Shown in pieces: positions 27,344 through 36,955 of a stretch of 64,000 nt of DNA. The stretch is from Entomomonas sp. E2T0 (GTDB taxonomy: Bacteria > Pseudomonadota > Gammaproteobacteria > Pseudomonadales > Pseudomonadaceae). The position numbers and the translations under genes are program-made. The stretch covers positions 2,852,001 through 2,916,000 of the forward strand of contig NZ_CP094972.1 in assembly GCF_025985425.1 (NCBI RefSeq). The letters run 5' to 3'. Below the pieces are notes generated by a model. The model did no database searches. It was not told the DNA's origin and saw nothing but the letters and a program-made list of their open reading frames with translations. Numbering within the stretch: position 1 is the stretch's first letter; each line of letters begins with the position of its first letter.

Positions 27344-30300
27344 ATGAGCCATTTACTAGATCGTTTAAACTTCTTTGGGAAGGTAAAAAGTACCTTCTCT
27401 AATGGCCATGGTGCTGTTGTTGAAGAAGATAGAAAATGGGAGGACGCTTATCGCCAACGTTGGCAACATGACAAGATTGTTCGTTCAACCCATGGTGTTA
27501 ACTGTACAGGTTCTTGTAGCTGGAAAGTTTATGTTAAAAACGGCTTAATTACTTGGGAAACTCAGCAAACCGACTATCCCCGTACACGCCCTGATTTACC
27601 TAACCATGAGCCTCGTGGTTGCCCACGTGGTGCATCTTATAGCTGGTATGTCTACTCTGCACAACGGGTTAAATACCCTATGTTACGTGGACAAATGGCC
27701 AAGTTATGGCGAGAAGCTCGTAAAACGAAAGATCCTATTGCTGCATGGGAATATATTAGCCAAACTCCAGAGCTAGCAAAATCTTATAAATCACGTCGTG
27801 GCTTAGGTGGCTTTGTTCGCTCTAACTGGGATGAAGTGAATGAGATTATTGCAGCGGCTAATAATTTCACTGTAAAAAACTTTGGACCTGACCGTGTTAT
27901 TGGCTTCTCGCCTATCCCTGCTATGTCAATGGTAAGTTACGCAGCAGGTTCTCGTTATTTATCATTAATTGGTGGTGTGCCTCTCTCCTTCTATGACTGG
28001 TACTGTGACTTACCTCCAGCAAGCCCTCAAGTATGGGGTGAACAAACTGACGTAGCTGAATCAGCCGATTGGTATAACTCTACTTACCTAATGGTATGGG
28101 GTTCTAACGTACCAATGACACGTACCCCAGATGCTCACTTCTATACAGAAGTTCGGTATAAAGGTACTAAAACCGTAGCCGTTTCTTCAGACTTTGGTGA
28201 AATGGCCAAGTTTGGTGATATTTGGTTAGCGCCTAAACAAGGTACCGATGCCGCTTTAGCAATGGCAATGGGGCATGTAATTTTAAAAGAATTCCATCTT
28301 GATAATCCTTCTGAGTATTTCTCTGACTACTGTCGTCAATACACTGACATGCCAATGTTAGTCATGTTAAAAGAGCAAGATGGAAAATATATTCCTGACT
28401 ATTTCTTACGTGCTAGTCATTTAGCCAATAACTTAGACGAAGAAAATAATCCTGATTGGAAAACCTTAGTTATTGACGAAAATACTGGTGATATTGTTGC
28501 ACCTAAAGGTTCTGTAGGTTTCCGTTGGGGACAATCTGGTAAATGGAATCTACAAGAGCAAGATGGCAAAGATCGTGAAATTAAAGCGCAACTTTCTTTA
28601 TTCAATAAACACGACCAAGCTACTCCTGTTGCTTTCAGCTACTTTGCTGGAGATGAACACAGCGAGCAAATCGTTCGCAATGTACCTACTAAAACCATTA
28701 CCTTAGCAGATGGTACGCAAGCATTAGTTACTACTGTTTTTGACTTATCGATAGCTAACTATGGTATTGATCGTGGTTTAGGTGGCGGTAATGTTGCTAA
28801 AGATTATATGGATGATGTTCCATATACACCTAAATGGCAACAAAAACATACTGGTGTTAAACCAGAAATGGTTATTCAAGTAGCGCGTGAGTTTGCTGAA
28901 AACGCAGATAAGACCCATGGTAAGAGCATGGTAATTGTCGGAGCTGCATTAAACCACTGGTATCACATGGATATGACTTATCGTGGCATTATCAATATGT
29001 TGATGATGTGTGGTTGTATTGGACAAAGTGGCGGTGGTTGGGCTCACTATGTAGGCCAAGAAAAACTACGCCCACAAACAGGTTGGACTCCCCTAGCCTT
29101 TGGTCTAGACTGGCACCGTCCATCACGTCAAATGAATGGTACTTCTTTCTTCTATGCTCACACAAGCCAATGGCGCCATGAAAAATTAGGTGTTAATGAA
29201 ATTATTGCACCTACTGCCAGCAGTGAACTCACCAAAATGGCGTTAATTGATTACAACGCTAAAGCTGAGCGCATGGGTTGGTTACCTTCTGCCCCACAAC
29301 TAGCCACTAACCCATTAGAAATAACCAAACAAGCTAATGCCAATGGTGAAGATCCTATTCAATATGCAGTTAATGGATTAAAAAATGGTTCGTTAGATAT
29401 GTCATGTAATGACCCAGATAATCCTGTTAACTTCCCACGCAATATGTTTGTATGGCGCTCTAATATTTTAGGTTCTTCGGGCAAAGGCCATGAATATTTC
29501 CTAAAATATTTATTAGGTACTCAAAATGCCGTTATTTCTGAAGAAGAAAACTGTATTAAACCAACTGAAATTACTGTTCGCCCTGCTGTAGAAGGCAAAT
29601 TAGATTTATTAGTAGTACTTGATTTCCGTATGTCTACTACTTGCCTGTATGGTGATATTGTATTACCTACCGCTACTTGGTATGAAAAAGATGACTTAAA
29701 TACTTCTGATATGCATCCTTTTATTCACCCATTAAGTGAAGCAGTACAACCTTTATGGCAAAGCAAAACTGACTGGGAAATTTATAAAGGTATTGCCAAG
29801 AAGTTCTCTGAACTAGGTAAAGACTACTTAGGTGTACAAAAAGACCTTGTATTAACACCGCTAATGCATGATACACCTCAAGAACTAGGCCAAGCGTTTG
29901 ATGTTAAAGACTGGAAAAAAGGTGAATGTGAACCTATTCCAGGTAAAACAATGCCAGCTATGACTGTAGTTGAACGTGATTATGGTGCTATTTATCAAAA
30001 ATATACTTCTATCGGCCCATTATTAGAGAAAATAGGTAATGGTGGTAAAGGTATTAGCTGGGATACTAAGCATGAAGTTGATATCTTACGTGGTTTAAAC
30101 AGTGTTGTTCAAGAAGGTGTAGCACAAGGTCAACCTAAACTAAATACGGCTATTGATGCAGCTGAGATGATTTTAACACTGGCGCCAGAAACTAATGGTC
30201 ATATTGCTGTTAAAGCATGGGGCGCACTCTCTAAAATCACTGGTATTGATCATACACATCTTGCTAAGCCACGTGAACATGACAGTATTCGTTTTAGAGA

Positions 30301-31048
30301 TATTCAAGCACAGCCTCGCAAAATTATCTCCTCTCCTACATGGTCAGGTTTAGAAAGTGAAGAAGTGAGTTATAACGCTGGTTATACCAATGTCCATGAG
30401 CTTATACCATGGCGCACTATCACTGGCCGTCAGCAGTTCTATCAAGATCATCAATGGATGCGTAGCTTTGGTGAAGAACTTTGTGTTTACAAACCTGCTG
30501 TAGACTTAAAAACTACTAAGAAAGTCTTAGGCCAGCATAGTAATGGTAATCCAGAAGTTGTTCTTAACTTTATTACACCTCATCAAAAATGGGGTATCCA
30601 TAGTACCTATTCAGACAATATAAGAATGCTTACCCTATCCCGTGGTGGCCCGCATGTTTGGATATCTGAAATAGACGCTCAAAAAGCGGGTATTGTTGAT
30701 AATGACTGGATCGAAGTATTTAATCTAAACGGTACATTGACCGCTCGTGTAATTGTGAGCCAGCGTGTACCTGAAGGCATGACACTTATGTATCATGCCC
30801 AAGAAAAAATCGTGAACGTTCCTGGTGCAGAAGTTTCTGGCAAACGTGGAGGTATCCATAACTCAGTAACTCGTACAGTACTTAAACCAACCCATATGAT
30901 CGGTGGTTATGCGCAACTTGCTTATGGCTTTAACTATTACGGTACAGTAGGCTCAAACCGCGATGAGTTTGTAGTAGTTAGAAAAATGAAGAAAGTTGAT
31001 TGGTTAGAACAAGCCGATACCGTACAACAACCTAAAGTCGAGTTATAA
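27344..31048 (+). CDS. narG: Respiratory nitrate reductase alpha subunit NarG
   Basis: The protein has 1234 residues, near the E. coli length. The FS0 cluster ligands are His50, Cys54, Cys58 and Cys93 (THGVNCTGSCSW, EPRGCPRG). The molybdenum ligand Asp222 lies in YDWYCDLPPASPQ, at the same number as in E. coli. The bis-MGD domains continue through MLTLSRGGPHVWISE and HNSVTRTVLKP. There is no twin-arginine signal, as expected for a cytoplasm-facing subunit. It reduces nitrate to nitrite with electrons from NarI via NarH. AGGAGAT precedes the ATG. Confidence 0.98.
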   Translation: MSHLLDRLNFFGKVKSTFSNGHGAVVEEDRKWEDAYRQRWQHDKIVRSTHGVNCTGSCSWKVYVKNGLITWETQQTDYPRTRPDLPNHEPRGCPRGASYSWYVYSAQRVKYPMLRGQMAKLWREARKTKDPIAAWEYISQTPELAKSYKSRRGLGGFVRSNWDEVNEIIAAANNFTVKNFGPDRVIGFSPIPAMSMVSYAAGSRYLSLIGGVPLSFYDWYCDLPPASPQVWGEQTDVAESADWYNSTYLMVWGSNVPMTRTPDAHFYTEVRYKGTKTVAVSSDFGEMAKFGDIWLAPKQGTDAALAMAMGHVILKEFHLDNPSEYFSDYCRQYTDMPMLVMLKEQDGKYIPDYFLRASHLANNLDEENNPDWKTLVIDENTGDIVAPKGSVGFRWGQSGKWNLQEQDGKDREIKAQLSLFNKHDQATPVAFSYFAGDEHSEQIVRNVPTKTITLADGTQALVTTVFDLSIANYGIDRGLGGGNVAKDYMDDVPYTPKWQQKHTGVKPEMVIQVAREFAENADKTHGKSMVIVGAALNHWYHMDMTYRGIINMLMMCGCIGQSGGGWAHYVGQEKLRPQTGWTPLAFGLDWHRPSRQMNGTSFFYAHTSQWRHEKLGVNEIIAPTASSELTKMALIDYNAKAERMGWLPSAPQLATNPLEITKQANANGEDPIQYAVNGLKNGSLDMSCNDPDNPVNFPRNMFVWRSNILGSSGKGHEYFLKYLLGTQNAVISEEENCIKPTEITVRPAVEGKLDLLVVLDFRMSTTCLYGDIVLPTATWYEKDDLNTSDMHPFIHPLSEAVQPLWQSKTDWEIYKGIAKKFSELGKDYLGVQKDLVLTPLMHDTPQELGQAFDVKDWKKGECEPIPGKTMPAMTVVERDYGAIYQKYTSIGPLLEKIGNGGKGISWDTKHEVDILRGLNSVVQEGVAQGQPKLNTAIDAAEMILTLAPETNGHIAVKAWGALSKITGIDHTHLAKPREHDSIRFRDIQAQPRKIISSPTWSGLESEEVSYNAGYTNVHELIPWRTITGRQQFYQDHQWMRSFGEELCVYKPAVDLKTTKKVLGQHSNGNPEVVLNFITPHQKWGIHSTYSDNIRMLTLSRGGPHVWISEIDAQKAGIVDNDWIEVFNLNGTLTARVIVSQRVPEGMTLMYHAQEKIVNVPGAEVSGKRGGIHNSVTRTVLKPTHMIGGYAQLAYGFNYYGTVGSNRDEFVVVRKMKKVDWLEQADTVQQPKVEL

Positions 31049-31065
31049 GAGAAGAGGATTAGCTG

Positions 31066-32625
31066 ATGAAAATTAGAGCACAAATCGGCATGGTGTTAAA
31101 CCTTGATAAATGTATCGGTTGTCATACCTGTTCCGTAACTTGTAAAAACGTATGGACTAGCCGTGACGGTGTGGAATACGCATGGTTTAACAACGTAGAA
31201 ACCAAACCTGGTATTGGTTTTCCTAAAGAATGGGAAAACCAAGAAAAATATAACGGTGGTTGGGTACTTAAGGGTGGTAAATTACAACCTAAACAAGGTG
31301 GTAAGTTAAAAATCTTAGGTAATATTTTTGCTAACCCAAACTTGCCACAAATCGATGAGTATTATGAACCTTTTACCTATGATTATGAGCGTTTACAAAA
31401 TGCACCAGATGTAAAAACCCCTCCTACAGCTCGCCCAGTTTCTGTTTTAACAGGCAAGAAAATGGACAAAATTGAATGGGGTCCAAACTGGGAAGATGAC
31501 TTAGGTGGAGAGTTCAAGAAACGTGCTAAAGATATGTTATTTGAAGGTATTCAAAAAGAGATTCACTCTACTTTTGAAAATACGTTTATGATGTATTTAC
31601 CACGTTTATGTGAACACTGTTTGAATCCTACCTGTGTAGCTAGTTGCCCATCAGGTTCTATTTATAAGCGTGAAGATGATGGTATCGTTCTTATTGACCA
31701 AGATAAATGTCGTGGTTGGAGAATGTGTATTTCTGGCTGCCCTTATAAAAAGATTTACTATAACTGGACATCAGGTAAAGCTGAAAAATGTACCTTCTGT
31801 TATCCACGTATTGAAGGTGGTCAACCTACGGTATGTTCTGAAACTTGTGTGGGTCGTATTCGTTATCTTGGTGTATTACTTTATGATGCGGATAAAATTG
31901 AAGCAGCTGCATCAGTTGAAAACACTCAAGACTTATATGAATCTCAACTAGGTGTATTTTTAGATCCAAACGATCCAAAAGTTATTGAAGAAGCACTTAA
32001 ACAAGGTATTTCTCAAAGCTGGTTAGATGCCGCACAAAAATCACCTGTTTATAAAATGGCAATGGAATGGAAAGTGGCCTTCCCTCTTCATCCTGAATAC
32101 CGTACTTTACCAATGGTTTGGTATATCCCACCTTTATCTCCTATTCAATCAGCAATGGAGAATGGTCTAATTGGTGAAAACGGTATTATTCCTGATGTTA
32201 AAGATTTACGTATTCCTTTACGTTATTTAGCTAACTTGTTAACTGCTGGTAAAGAAGAACCTGTTTTAAAAGCTCTAGAAACAATGATTGCTATGCGTCG
32301 TTATATGCGTAGTAAATCTGTTGATAAACAAGCTGATGTGTCTACTTTAAAAAGTACTCATTTGTCACCTGCGCAAGTAGATGAAATGTATCAAATTATG
32401 GCTATTGCTAATTATGAGGATAGATTTGTTATTCCTACCTCTCATAAAGAAATGGTTGAAACAGCATTTAATGACAAAGGTTCTTGTGGCTTTACATTTG
32501 GCAATGGCTGTTCAGATGGTGCTAGCAAACCTAGTCTATTTGGCAAGAAAAAAGCCTCTCCTATTATCTTCAGTGATGCAATGCAAGATCGTGAGGCTAA
32601 TAGAAACAAGGAGAGTAATAGCTAA
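31066..32625 (+). CDS. narH: Respiratory nitrate reductase beta subunit NarH
   Basis: This 519-residue electron-transfer subunit binds three [4Fe-4S] clusters and one [3Fe-4S] cluster. The first Cys group is C16, C19, C22 and C26 (CIGCHTCSVTC). CRGWRMCISGCP shows the tryptophan that replaces a cysteine and makes the [3Fe-4S] site, as in E. coli NarH. CEHCLNPTCVASC is the other ferredoxin-like group. AGAGGATTAGCTG gives the ribosome binding site. Its stop shares one base with the narJ start. Confidence 0.98.
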   Translation: MKIRAQIGMVLNLDKCIGCHTCSVTCKNVWTSRDGVEYAWFNNVETKPGIGFPKEWENQEKYNGGWVLKGGKLQPKQGGKLKILGNIFANPNLPQIDEYYEPFTYDYERLQNAPDVKTPPTARPVSVLTGKKMDKIEWGPNWEDDLGGEFKKRAKDMLFEGIQKEIHSTFENTFMMYLPRLCEHCLNPTCVASCPSGSIYKREDDGIVLIDQDKCRGWRMCISGCPYKKIYYNWTSGKAEKCTFCYPRIEGGQPTVCSETCVGRIRYLGVLLYDADKIEAAASVENTQDLYESQLGVFLDPNDPKVIEEALKQGISQSWLDAAQKSPVYKMAMEWKVAFPLHPEYRTLPMVWYIPPLSPIQSAMENGLIGENGIIPDVKDLRIPLRYLANLLTAGKEEPVLKALETMIAMRRYMRSKSVDKQADVSTLKSTHLSPAQVDEMYQIMAIANYEDRFVIPTSHKEMVETAFNDKGSCGFTFGNGCSDGASKPSLFGKKKASPIIFSDAMQDREANRNKESNS

Positions 32626-33266
32626 TGGCAATCTACAAAATAATCTCTGTATTACTTTGTTATCCTGAACAGGATTTGCTTGATAGTATTCCCACTATCA
32701 AGCAACTACTAGCAGATGAAAAAGTAGCTACTCATCAGTTAACGCCTTTGCTAACTGAATTAACTACAACTGACATCATCACCTTGCAAGAGAATTATGT
32801 ACAGACTTTTGACCGCACACCTACACACTCTTTGCATTTGTTTGAACATATCCATGGTGAAGACCGCATTCGTGGTCAAGCAATGGTAGATTTAATGGAA
32901 GAATACAAATCAGCAGGTTTTGAAGTAGTTTCGGATGAATTACCTGATTATTTACCATTATTTCTAGAATTTCTAACTATTTGTGATGAAGATAAAGCAA
33001 CAGCCCTATTAGGTGAAGCTATTGATGTTATTAGCCATCTTGGTAATAAACTAGCTGCTGACAACTCTGTGTATGCTGGTATTTTTCAAGTGTTGGAATC
33101 ACTTTCACCTGTCAAACCAAAACCTTTAACTACTCCTCCCATACGGGATATGGATGAGGCTTTAGAAAAATTCGGCCCTAATCCCGAAGGTATAGAGCCA
33201 CTTTTACAAATAAATAGCTCCAACGCCTGTATGGCCAGTACTACTTTAGAGAGGCAAGCAAAATGA
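32625..33266 (+). CDS. narJ: Nitrate reductase assembly chaperone NarJ
   Basis: This 213-residue all-helical chaperone has LLCYPEQDLLDSIP, YVQTFDRTPTHSLHLFEHIHGEDRIRG (given here in part: FDRTPTHSLHLFEHIHGEDR) and LPDYLPLFLEFL, which mark the NarJ/TorD superfamily. It guides Mo-cofactor and heme insertion into NarGHI and is not part of the final enzyme. It overlaps both narH (1 base) and narI (4 bases). Confidence 0.95.
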   Translation: MAIYKIISVLLCYPEQDLLDSIPTIKQLLADEKVATHQLTPLLTELTTTDIITLQENYVQTFDRTPTHSLHLFEHIHGEDRIRGQAMVDLMEEYKSAGFEVVSDELPDYLPLFLEFLTICDEDKATALLGEAIDVISHLGNKLAADNSVYAGIFQVLESLSPVKPKPLTTPPIRDMDEALEKFGPNPEGIEPLLQINSSNACMASTTLERQAK

Positions 33267-33949
33267 ATTATATTGATAAATTTGTATTTGGAATCTATCC
33301 ATATATTGCCATGAGTATTTTTATTGTAGGTTGTTTAGTTCGCTTTGAACGGGAACAATACTCTTGGAAAAGTGAATCAAGCCAGTTACTTTATGCAGGG
33401 CAATTACGTTTAGGCAATATTTTATTCCATGTGGGTATTTTAGGCCTATTCTTTGGACATTTAGTAGGCTTATTAACTCCAGTAGTGGTTTGGGATACAC
33501 TTGGTATTAGCCACTCATTCAAACAAGTAGTAGCTATGACAGCTGGTGGCATAATGGGTACTATGTGTTTAGTGGGATTAGTTATTCTAATCCATCGTCG
33601 CTTTACCTGTGACCGATTACTAGCCAATAGTACTTGGCGTGATAAGTTAGTTTTGATTTGGCTATTAATTACCTTGTTACTTGGCCTTAGTACTATTGTT
33701 GTATCTTCCCAACATTTAGATGGTCATGAAATGGTATTACTAATGACTTGGGCACAACATATCGTAACTTTCCGTGGTGATGCGGCTAGTTTTATCGCTG
33801 AAGCATCTATCATCTTCAAATTACATATATTTATGGGGATGGGGTTATTTGTAATTTTCCCTTTTACAAGACTAGTTCATGTTTTTAGTGGCTTTGCTGC
33901 TGTCACTTATATAACACGTGCATGGCAACTTGTAAGGCCTCGTTCTTAG
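33263..33949 (+). CDS. narI: Respiratory nitrate reductase gamma subunit NarI
   Basis: The 228-residue cytochrome b subunit has five TM helices and FDKFVFGIYPYI-like NYIDKFVFGIYPYIAMSIF at the start. The heme-coordinating histidines are in GILGLFFGHLVG (helix 2) and ASIIFKLHIFMGMGLF with FTRLVHVFSG (helix 5). It takes electrons from quinol at the periplasmic face. It overlaps narJ by 4 bases. A perfect hairpin terminator follows 10 bases after the stop. Confidence 0.96.
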   Translation: MNYIDKFVFGIYPYIAMSIFIVGCLVRFEREQYSWKSESSQLLYAGQLRLGNILFHVGILGLFFGHLVGLLTPVVVWDTLGISHSFKQVVAMTAGGIMGTMCLVGLVILIHRRFTCDRLLANSTWRDKLVLIWLLITLLLGLSTIVVSSQHLDGHEMVLLMTWAQHIVTFRGDAASFIAEASIIFKLHIFMGMGLFVIFPFTRLVHVFSGFAAVTYITRAWQLVRPRS

Positions 33950-33959
33950 CATTTCACTT

Positions 33960-33995
33960 AGTACCCACCACCATATTTAGGTGGGTACTTTTTTT
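33960..33995 (+). terminator. Strong intrinsic terminator between narI and modA
   Basis: AGTACCCACC (33960-33969) pairs perfectly with GGTGGGTACT (33980-33989) across a 10-base loop and is followed by a run of T (33989-33995). Only 18 bases separate the T run from the modA ATG. Confidence 0.92.
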
Positions 33996-34013
33996 AATTC
34001 AAAGGATTTCATC

Positions 34014-34781
34014 ATGATTAGCAAAAACTTAACAAAAAAATTACTAGCTAGTGTTATTGGTTTATCCTTTGCTTCAATTGTTCAAGCTGAAGAAATTGTT
34101 GTGTCAGCAGCAGCTAGCTTAAATAATGCATTTAAAGAAATTGCTACTCAGTTTGAAAAGAAACACCCTGCTGACAAAATTCTTTTTAATTTTGCAGCAT
34201 CAGGTACCCTACTTCAACAAATAGCCAAAGGCGCTCCTGTTGATGTATTTGCTTCTGCTGATCAGGAAACAATGGATCAGGCAGAACAACAACAGTTAAT
34301 TAACAATGAAACCCGTAAAGACTTTACCCAAAATACACTAGTATTAATATCCCCTATTGCAAGCTCATTAACTATTAAAGAGTTAACTGATCTTAACTTA
34401 GATACTGTAAAACGTATTGCTGTTGGCAATCCTGCTAATGTACCAGCTGGCCGTTATACTCAAGAAGCATTAGAACAAACTGGCCAATGGCAGTCGTTAA
34501 AGGACAGATTTATTTATACTCAAAACGTCCGTCAAGCTCTTGATTATGTTGCAAGAGATGAAGTAGATGTTGGTTTTGTATATGGTAGTGATGCGGCTAT
34601 TATGCAAGATAAAGTAAAAATATTATTAACAGCGTCTTTAAAAACAGCTGTAACCTATCCTATTGCACAAATAAAAGAGAGCAAGCATAATCAACTAGCT
34701 AATAATTTTATTGAGTTTGTATTATCAACAGAAGGTCAACAAATATTAGCTAAATATGGTTTCTCCTCTATCAATCAATAG
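34014..34781 (+). CDS. modA: Molybdate ABC transporter substrate-binding protein ModA
   Basis: The protein has 255 residues from ATG 34014 (AAAGGA upstream). The first 25 residues form a signal peptide ending at VQA. The oxyanion-binding start VVSAAASLNNAFKEIA and the segment LLQQIAKGAPVDVFASADQ are typical of periplasmic molybdate-binding proteins. The longer frame from 33981 would begin inside the narI terminator and is rejected. modB follows 10 bases later. Confidence 0.94.
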   Translation: MISKNLTKKLLASVIGLSFASIVQAEEIVVSAAASLNNAFKEIATQFEKKHPADKILFNFAASGTLLQQIAKGAPVDVFASADQETMDQAEQQQLINNETRKDFTQNTLVLISPIASSLTIKELTDLNLDTVKRIAVGNPANVPAGRYTQEALEQTGQWQSLKDRFIYTQNVRQALDYVARDEVDVGFVYGSDAAIMQDKVKILLTASLKTAVTYPIAQIKESKHNQLANNFIEFVLSTEGQQILAKYGFSSINQ

Positions 34782-34791
34782 TTGAATTATT

Positions 34792-35460
34792 ATGGATATA
34801 GCTTGGTCAGCTCTTTTTCTTTCTCTTAAAGTTGCCGGCTGGGCTGTTTTTATCAACCTTATACTAGGCATATCTGTTGGTTACTTACTAGCTCGCAAAC
34901 GTTTTTTTGGCAGAGAGGTATTAGATACTATTCTTACCCTCCCTATGGTAATGCCACCTACTGTATTAGGCTATTACCTACTAGTTCTCTTAGGTCGTAA
35001 TGGCTGGATTGGCCAATGGCTAAAAGAAGTATTTGATATTAATCTCATCTTTACTTGGCAAGGAGCTGTTATTGCCTCAGTGGTAGTCACTTTTCCATTA
35101 GTATTTAAACCTGCTAGAGCTGCTTTTGAAAGTATCGATCAACAATATGAACAAACAGCGAGAGTATTAGGCATCTCTGAATTAGCTATTTTCTTTCGGG
35201 TAACTCTCCCCCTTGCATGGCGCGGTATTCTAGCAGGCGTATTATTAGCTTTTGCCCGTGCGCTAGGTGAGTTTGGTGCTACTTTAATGGTAGCAGGTAG
35301 CATTCCGGGTAAAACCCAAACCTTATCAGTTGCTATTTATGAAGCTGTACAGGCAGGACAAGATAGTATTGCAAATACCCTTGTTTTAATTACCTCTATT
35401 GTCTGTATTATTGTATTATTGCTAGCTAAACGTTTAACTTCACATAAGATACCTTGTTAA
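34792..35460 (+). CDS. modB: Molybdate ABC transporter permease ModB
   Basis: The 222-residue protein has five to six TM helices and the cytoplasmic EAA loop as LARALGEFGATLMVAG, which contacts ModC. LDTILTLPMVMPPTVLGYYLL is characteristic of ModB. It forms the inner membrane channel for molybdate. The TAA stop lies six bases before the modC ATG. Confidence 0.94.
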   Translation: MDIAWSALFLSLKVAGWAVFINLILGISVGYLLARKRFFGREVLDTILTLPMVMPPTVLGYYLLVLLGRNGWIGQWLKEVFDINLIFTWQGAVIASVVVTFPLVFKPARAAFESIDQQYEQTARVLGISELAIFFRVTLPLAWRGILAGVLLAFARALGEFGATLMVAGSIPGKTQTLSVAIYEAVQAGQDSIANTLVLITSIVCIIVLLLAKRLTSHKIPC

Positions 35461-35466
35461 TTGGCT

Positions 35467-36150
35467 ATGCAAATTGAACTTGATATACAGAAAACTTTAA
35501 ACTCTGCTACACATACTTTTAAACTAAATGTAAAATTTTCTTCGAATAGTAAACGTATCGTTATTTTTGGCCCATCTGGTGCTGGCAAAACTATGATACT
35601 TAAAAGTATTGCTGGTTTAATCAAACCTGATACAGGCTATATAAAAATGGCTGATAAAATACTATTTGATACTGATAAAAAAATTAATCTAAAGCCCCAA
35701 CAAAGAAACTTAGCTTATCTCTTTCAAAACTATAGCTTATTTCCACATTTAACGGTTAGACAGAACGTAAGCTTTGCCCTTAAAAAAGGATTGCTAAATC
35801 CTAGTCAAAATATTCATTTTCCTGAAGTCACTAAGTGGTTAAATAATCTTGAATTAGCATCACTAGCTAATCACTACCCTCACCAGCTTTCTGGCGGTCA
35901 ACAGCAACGTACCGCATTAGCCAGAGCATTAGTTACTAATCCAAGTATTTTATTATTAGATGAGCCCTTTTCAGCATTAGACCAAACTTTACGCAAAAAA
36001 ATACGTACGGAAATACATGAACTGCAACAGCAGCTAGATATCCCTATTATCCTTATTACCCATGACATAGAGGATGTTGAACTATTTGGTGAACATATTT
36101 TGGAAATAAGTAATGGTCATCTCATTGAAACACTTACACAGAATAAATAA
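35467..36150 (+). CDS. modC: Molybdate ABC transporter ATP-binding protein ModC (short form)
   Basis: The protein has 227 residues from ATG 35467 (TTG 35461 is a possible alternative). Walker A is GPSGAGKT, the ABC signature is LSGGQQQRTALARAL, Walker B is ILLLDEPFSALD and the switch His is in LITHD. It is about 125 residues shorter than E. coli ModC because the C-terminal molybdate-binding MOP/TOBE domain is missing, so it cannot be inhibited by bound molybdate in the way described for full-length homologues. No clear ribosome binding site is seen, which implies coupling with modB. Confidence 0.9.
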   Translation: MQIELDIQKTLNSATHTFKLNVKFSSNSKRIVIFGPSGAGKTMILKSIAGLIKPDTGYIKMADKILFDTDKKINLKPQQRNLAYLFQNYSLFPHLTVRQNVSFALKKGLLNPSQNIHFPEVTKWLNNLELASLANHYPHQLSGGQQQRTALARALVTNPSILLLDEPFSALDQTLRKKIRTEIHELQQQLDIPIILITHDIEDVELFGEHILEISNGHLIETLTQNK

Positions 36151-36309
36151 AAGACTATATATAAAACTATCCTTATATATCAATACTCTTAAAATACTTA
36201 TAAAAATCTCTAGTTATAAATATACTTATTACTTTATCACTCATGCTAATCGTACTTCTGAGTCATAGAACAACTATAAGCTCTAAAATTAACAGTGTTT
36301 TCTTAAACC

Positions 36310-36951
36310 TTAGAGTAATTTCACAGCTGTTTTTTGTTGCACTTCTTCCTTTGTTACATTAGGGGCTAATTCTACTAATTTAATCCCTTCTGGCGTTACA
36401 TCTAATACCGCTAAATCAGTAATAATACGATCAACCACTGCTACCCCTGTTAAAGGAAAAGTACATTCAGGTACTATTTTAAACTCTGTACTTCCATCCT
36501 TTTTATTAATAGAAACATGCTCCATAATCACCACAATGCGATTAACACCTACCACTAAATCCATCGCACCACCCATGCCTTTCGCACGCTTGCCAGGAAT
36601 CATCCAGTTTGCCAGATCGCCCTTTTCACTTACTTGCATTGCACCAAGAATAGCTAAATCAACTTTACCGCCTCGAATCATGCCAAAAGAGGTCGCCGAT
36701 GAAAAAGTGGCGGAACCTGCGATAGTGGTGACGGTTTGTTTACCTGCATTGATTAAATCAGGATCAATTTCTTCTTCTGTAGGAAAAGGGCCTATACCTA
36801 ATAAACCATTTTCACTTTGTAACCACACTTCAACACCATCAGGCACATAGTTTGCGACAAGGGTTGGAATACCTATTCCTAGATTAACATAAGCACCATC
36901 GGTTAGCTCCTGTGCTGCTTTAGCAGCCATTTCATTTCTTGTCCAAGCCAT
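36310..36951 (-). CDS. 3-oxoacid CoA-transferase subunit B (AtoA/ScoB-like)
   Basis: The protein has 213 residues, with the catalytic glutamate expected in [15 protein letters not shown] and the conserved [11 protein letters not shown] and [14 protein letters not shown]. Together with the A subunit it moves CoA from succinyl-CoA or acetyl-CoA to a 3-oxo acid such as acetoacetate. It lies 4 bases after subunit A. It sits isolated between modC and a stretch of decayed genes, which suggests it is the survivor of a larger acyl-CoA catabolic locus. PcaIJ-type activity on 3-oxoadipate is a possible alternative. Confidence 0.92.
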   Translation of the reverse strand: MAWTRNEMAAKAAQELTDGAYVNLGIGIPTLVANYVPDGVEVWLQSENGLLGIGPFPTEEEIDPDLINAGKQTVTTIAGSATFSSATSFGMIRGGKVDLAILGAMQVSEKGDLANWMIPGKRAKGMGGAMDLVVGVNRIVVIMEHVSINKKDGSTEFKIVPECTFPLTGVAVVDRIITDLAVLDVTPEGIKLVELAPNVTKEEVQQKTAVKLL

Positions 36952-36955
36952 AGTA

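Noticed and set aside
36152-36185. Terminator after modC (ATATATAA/TTATATAT stem)
   Set aside because: The 8-bp stem is only A-T pairs in a very AT-rich region and has no T run, so it could easily arise by chance.
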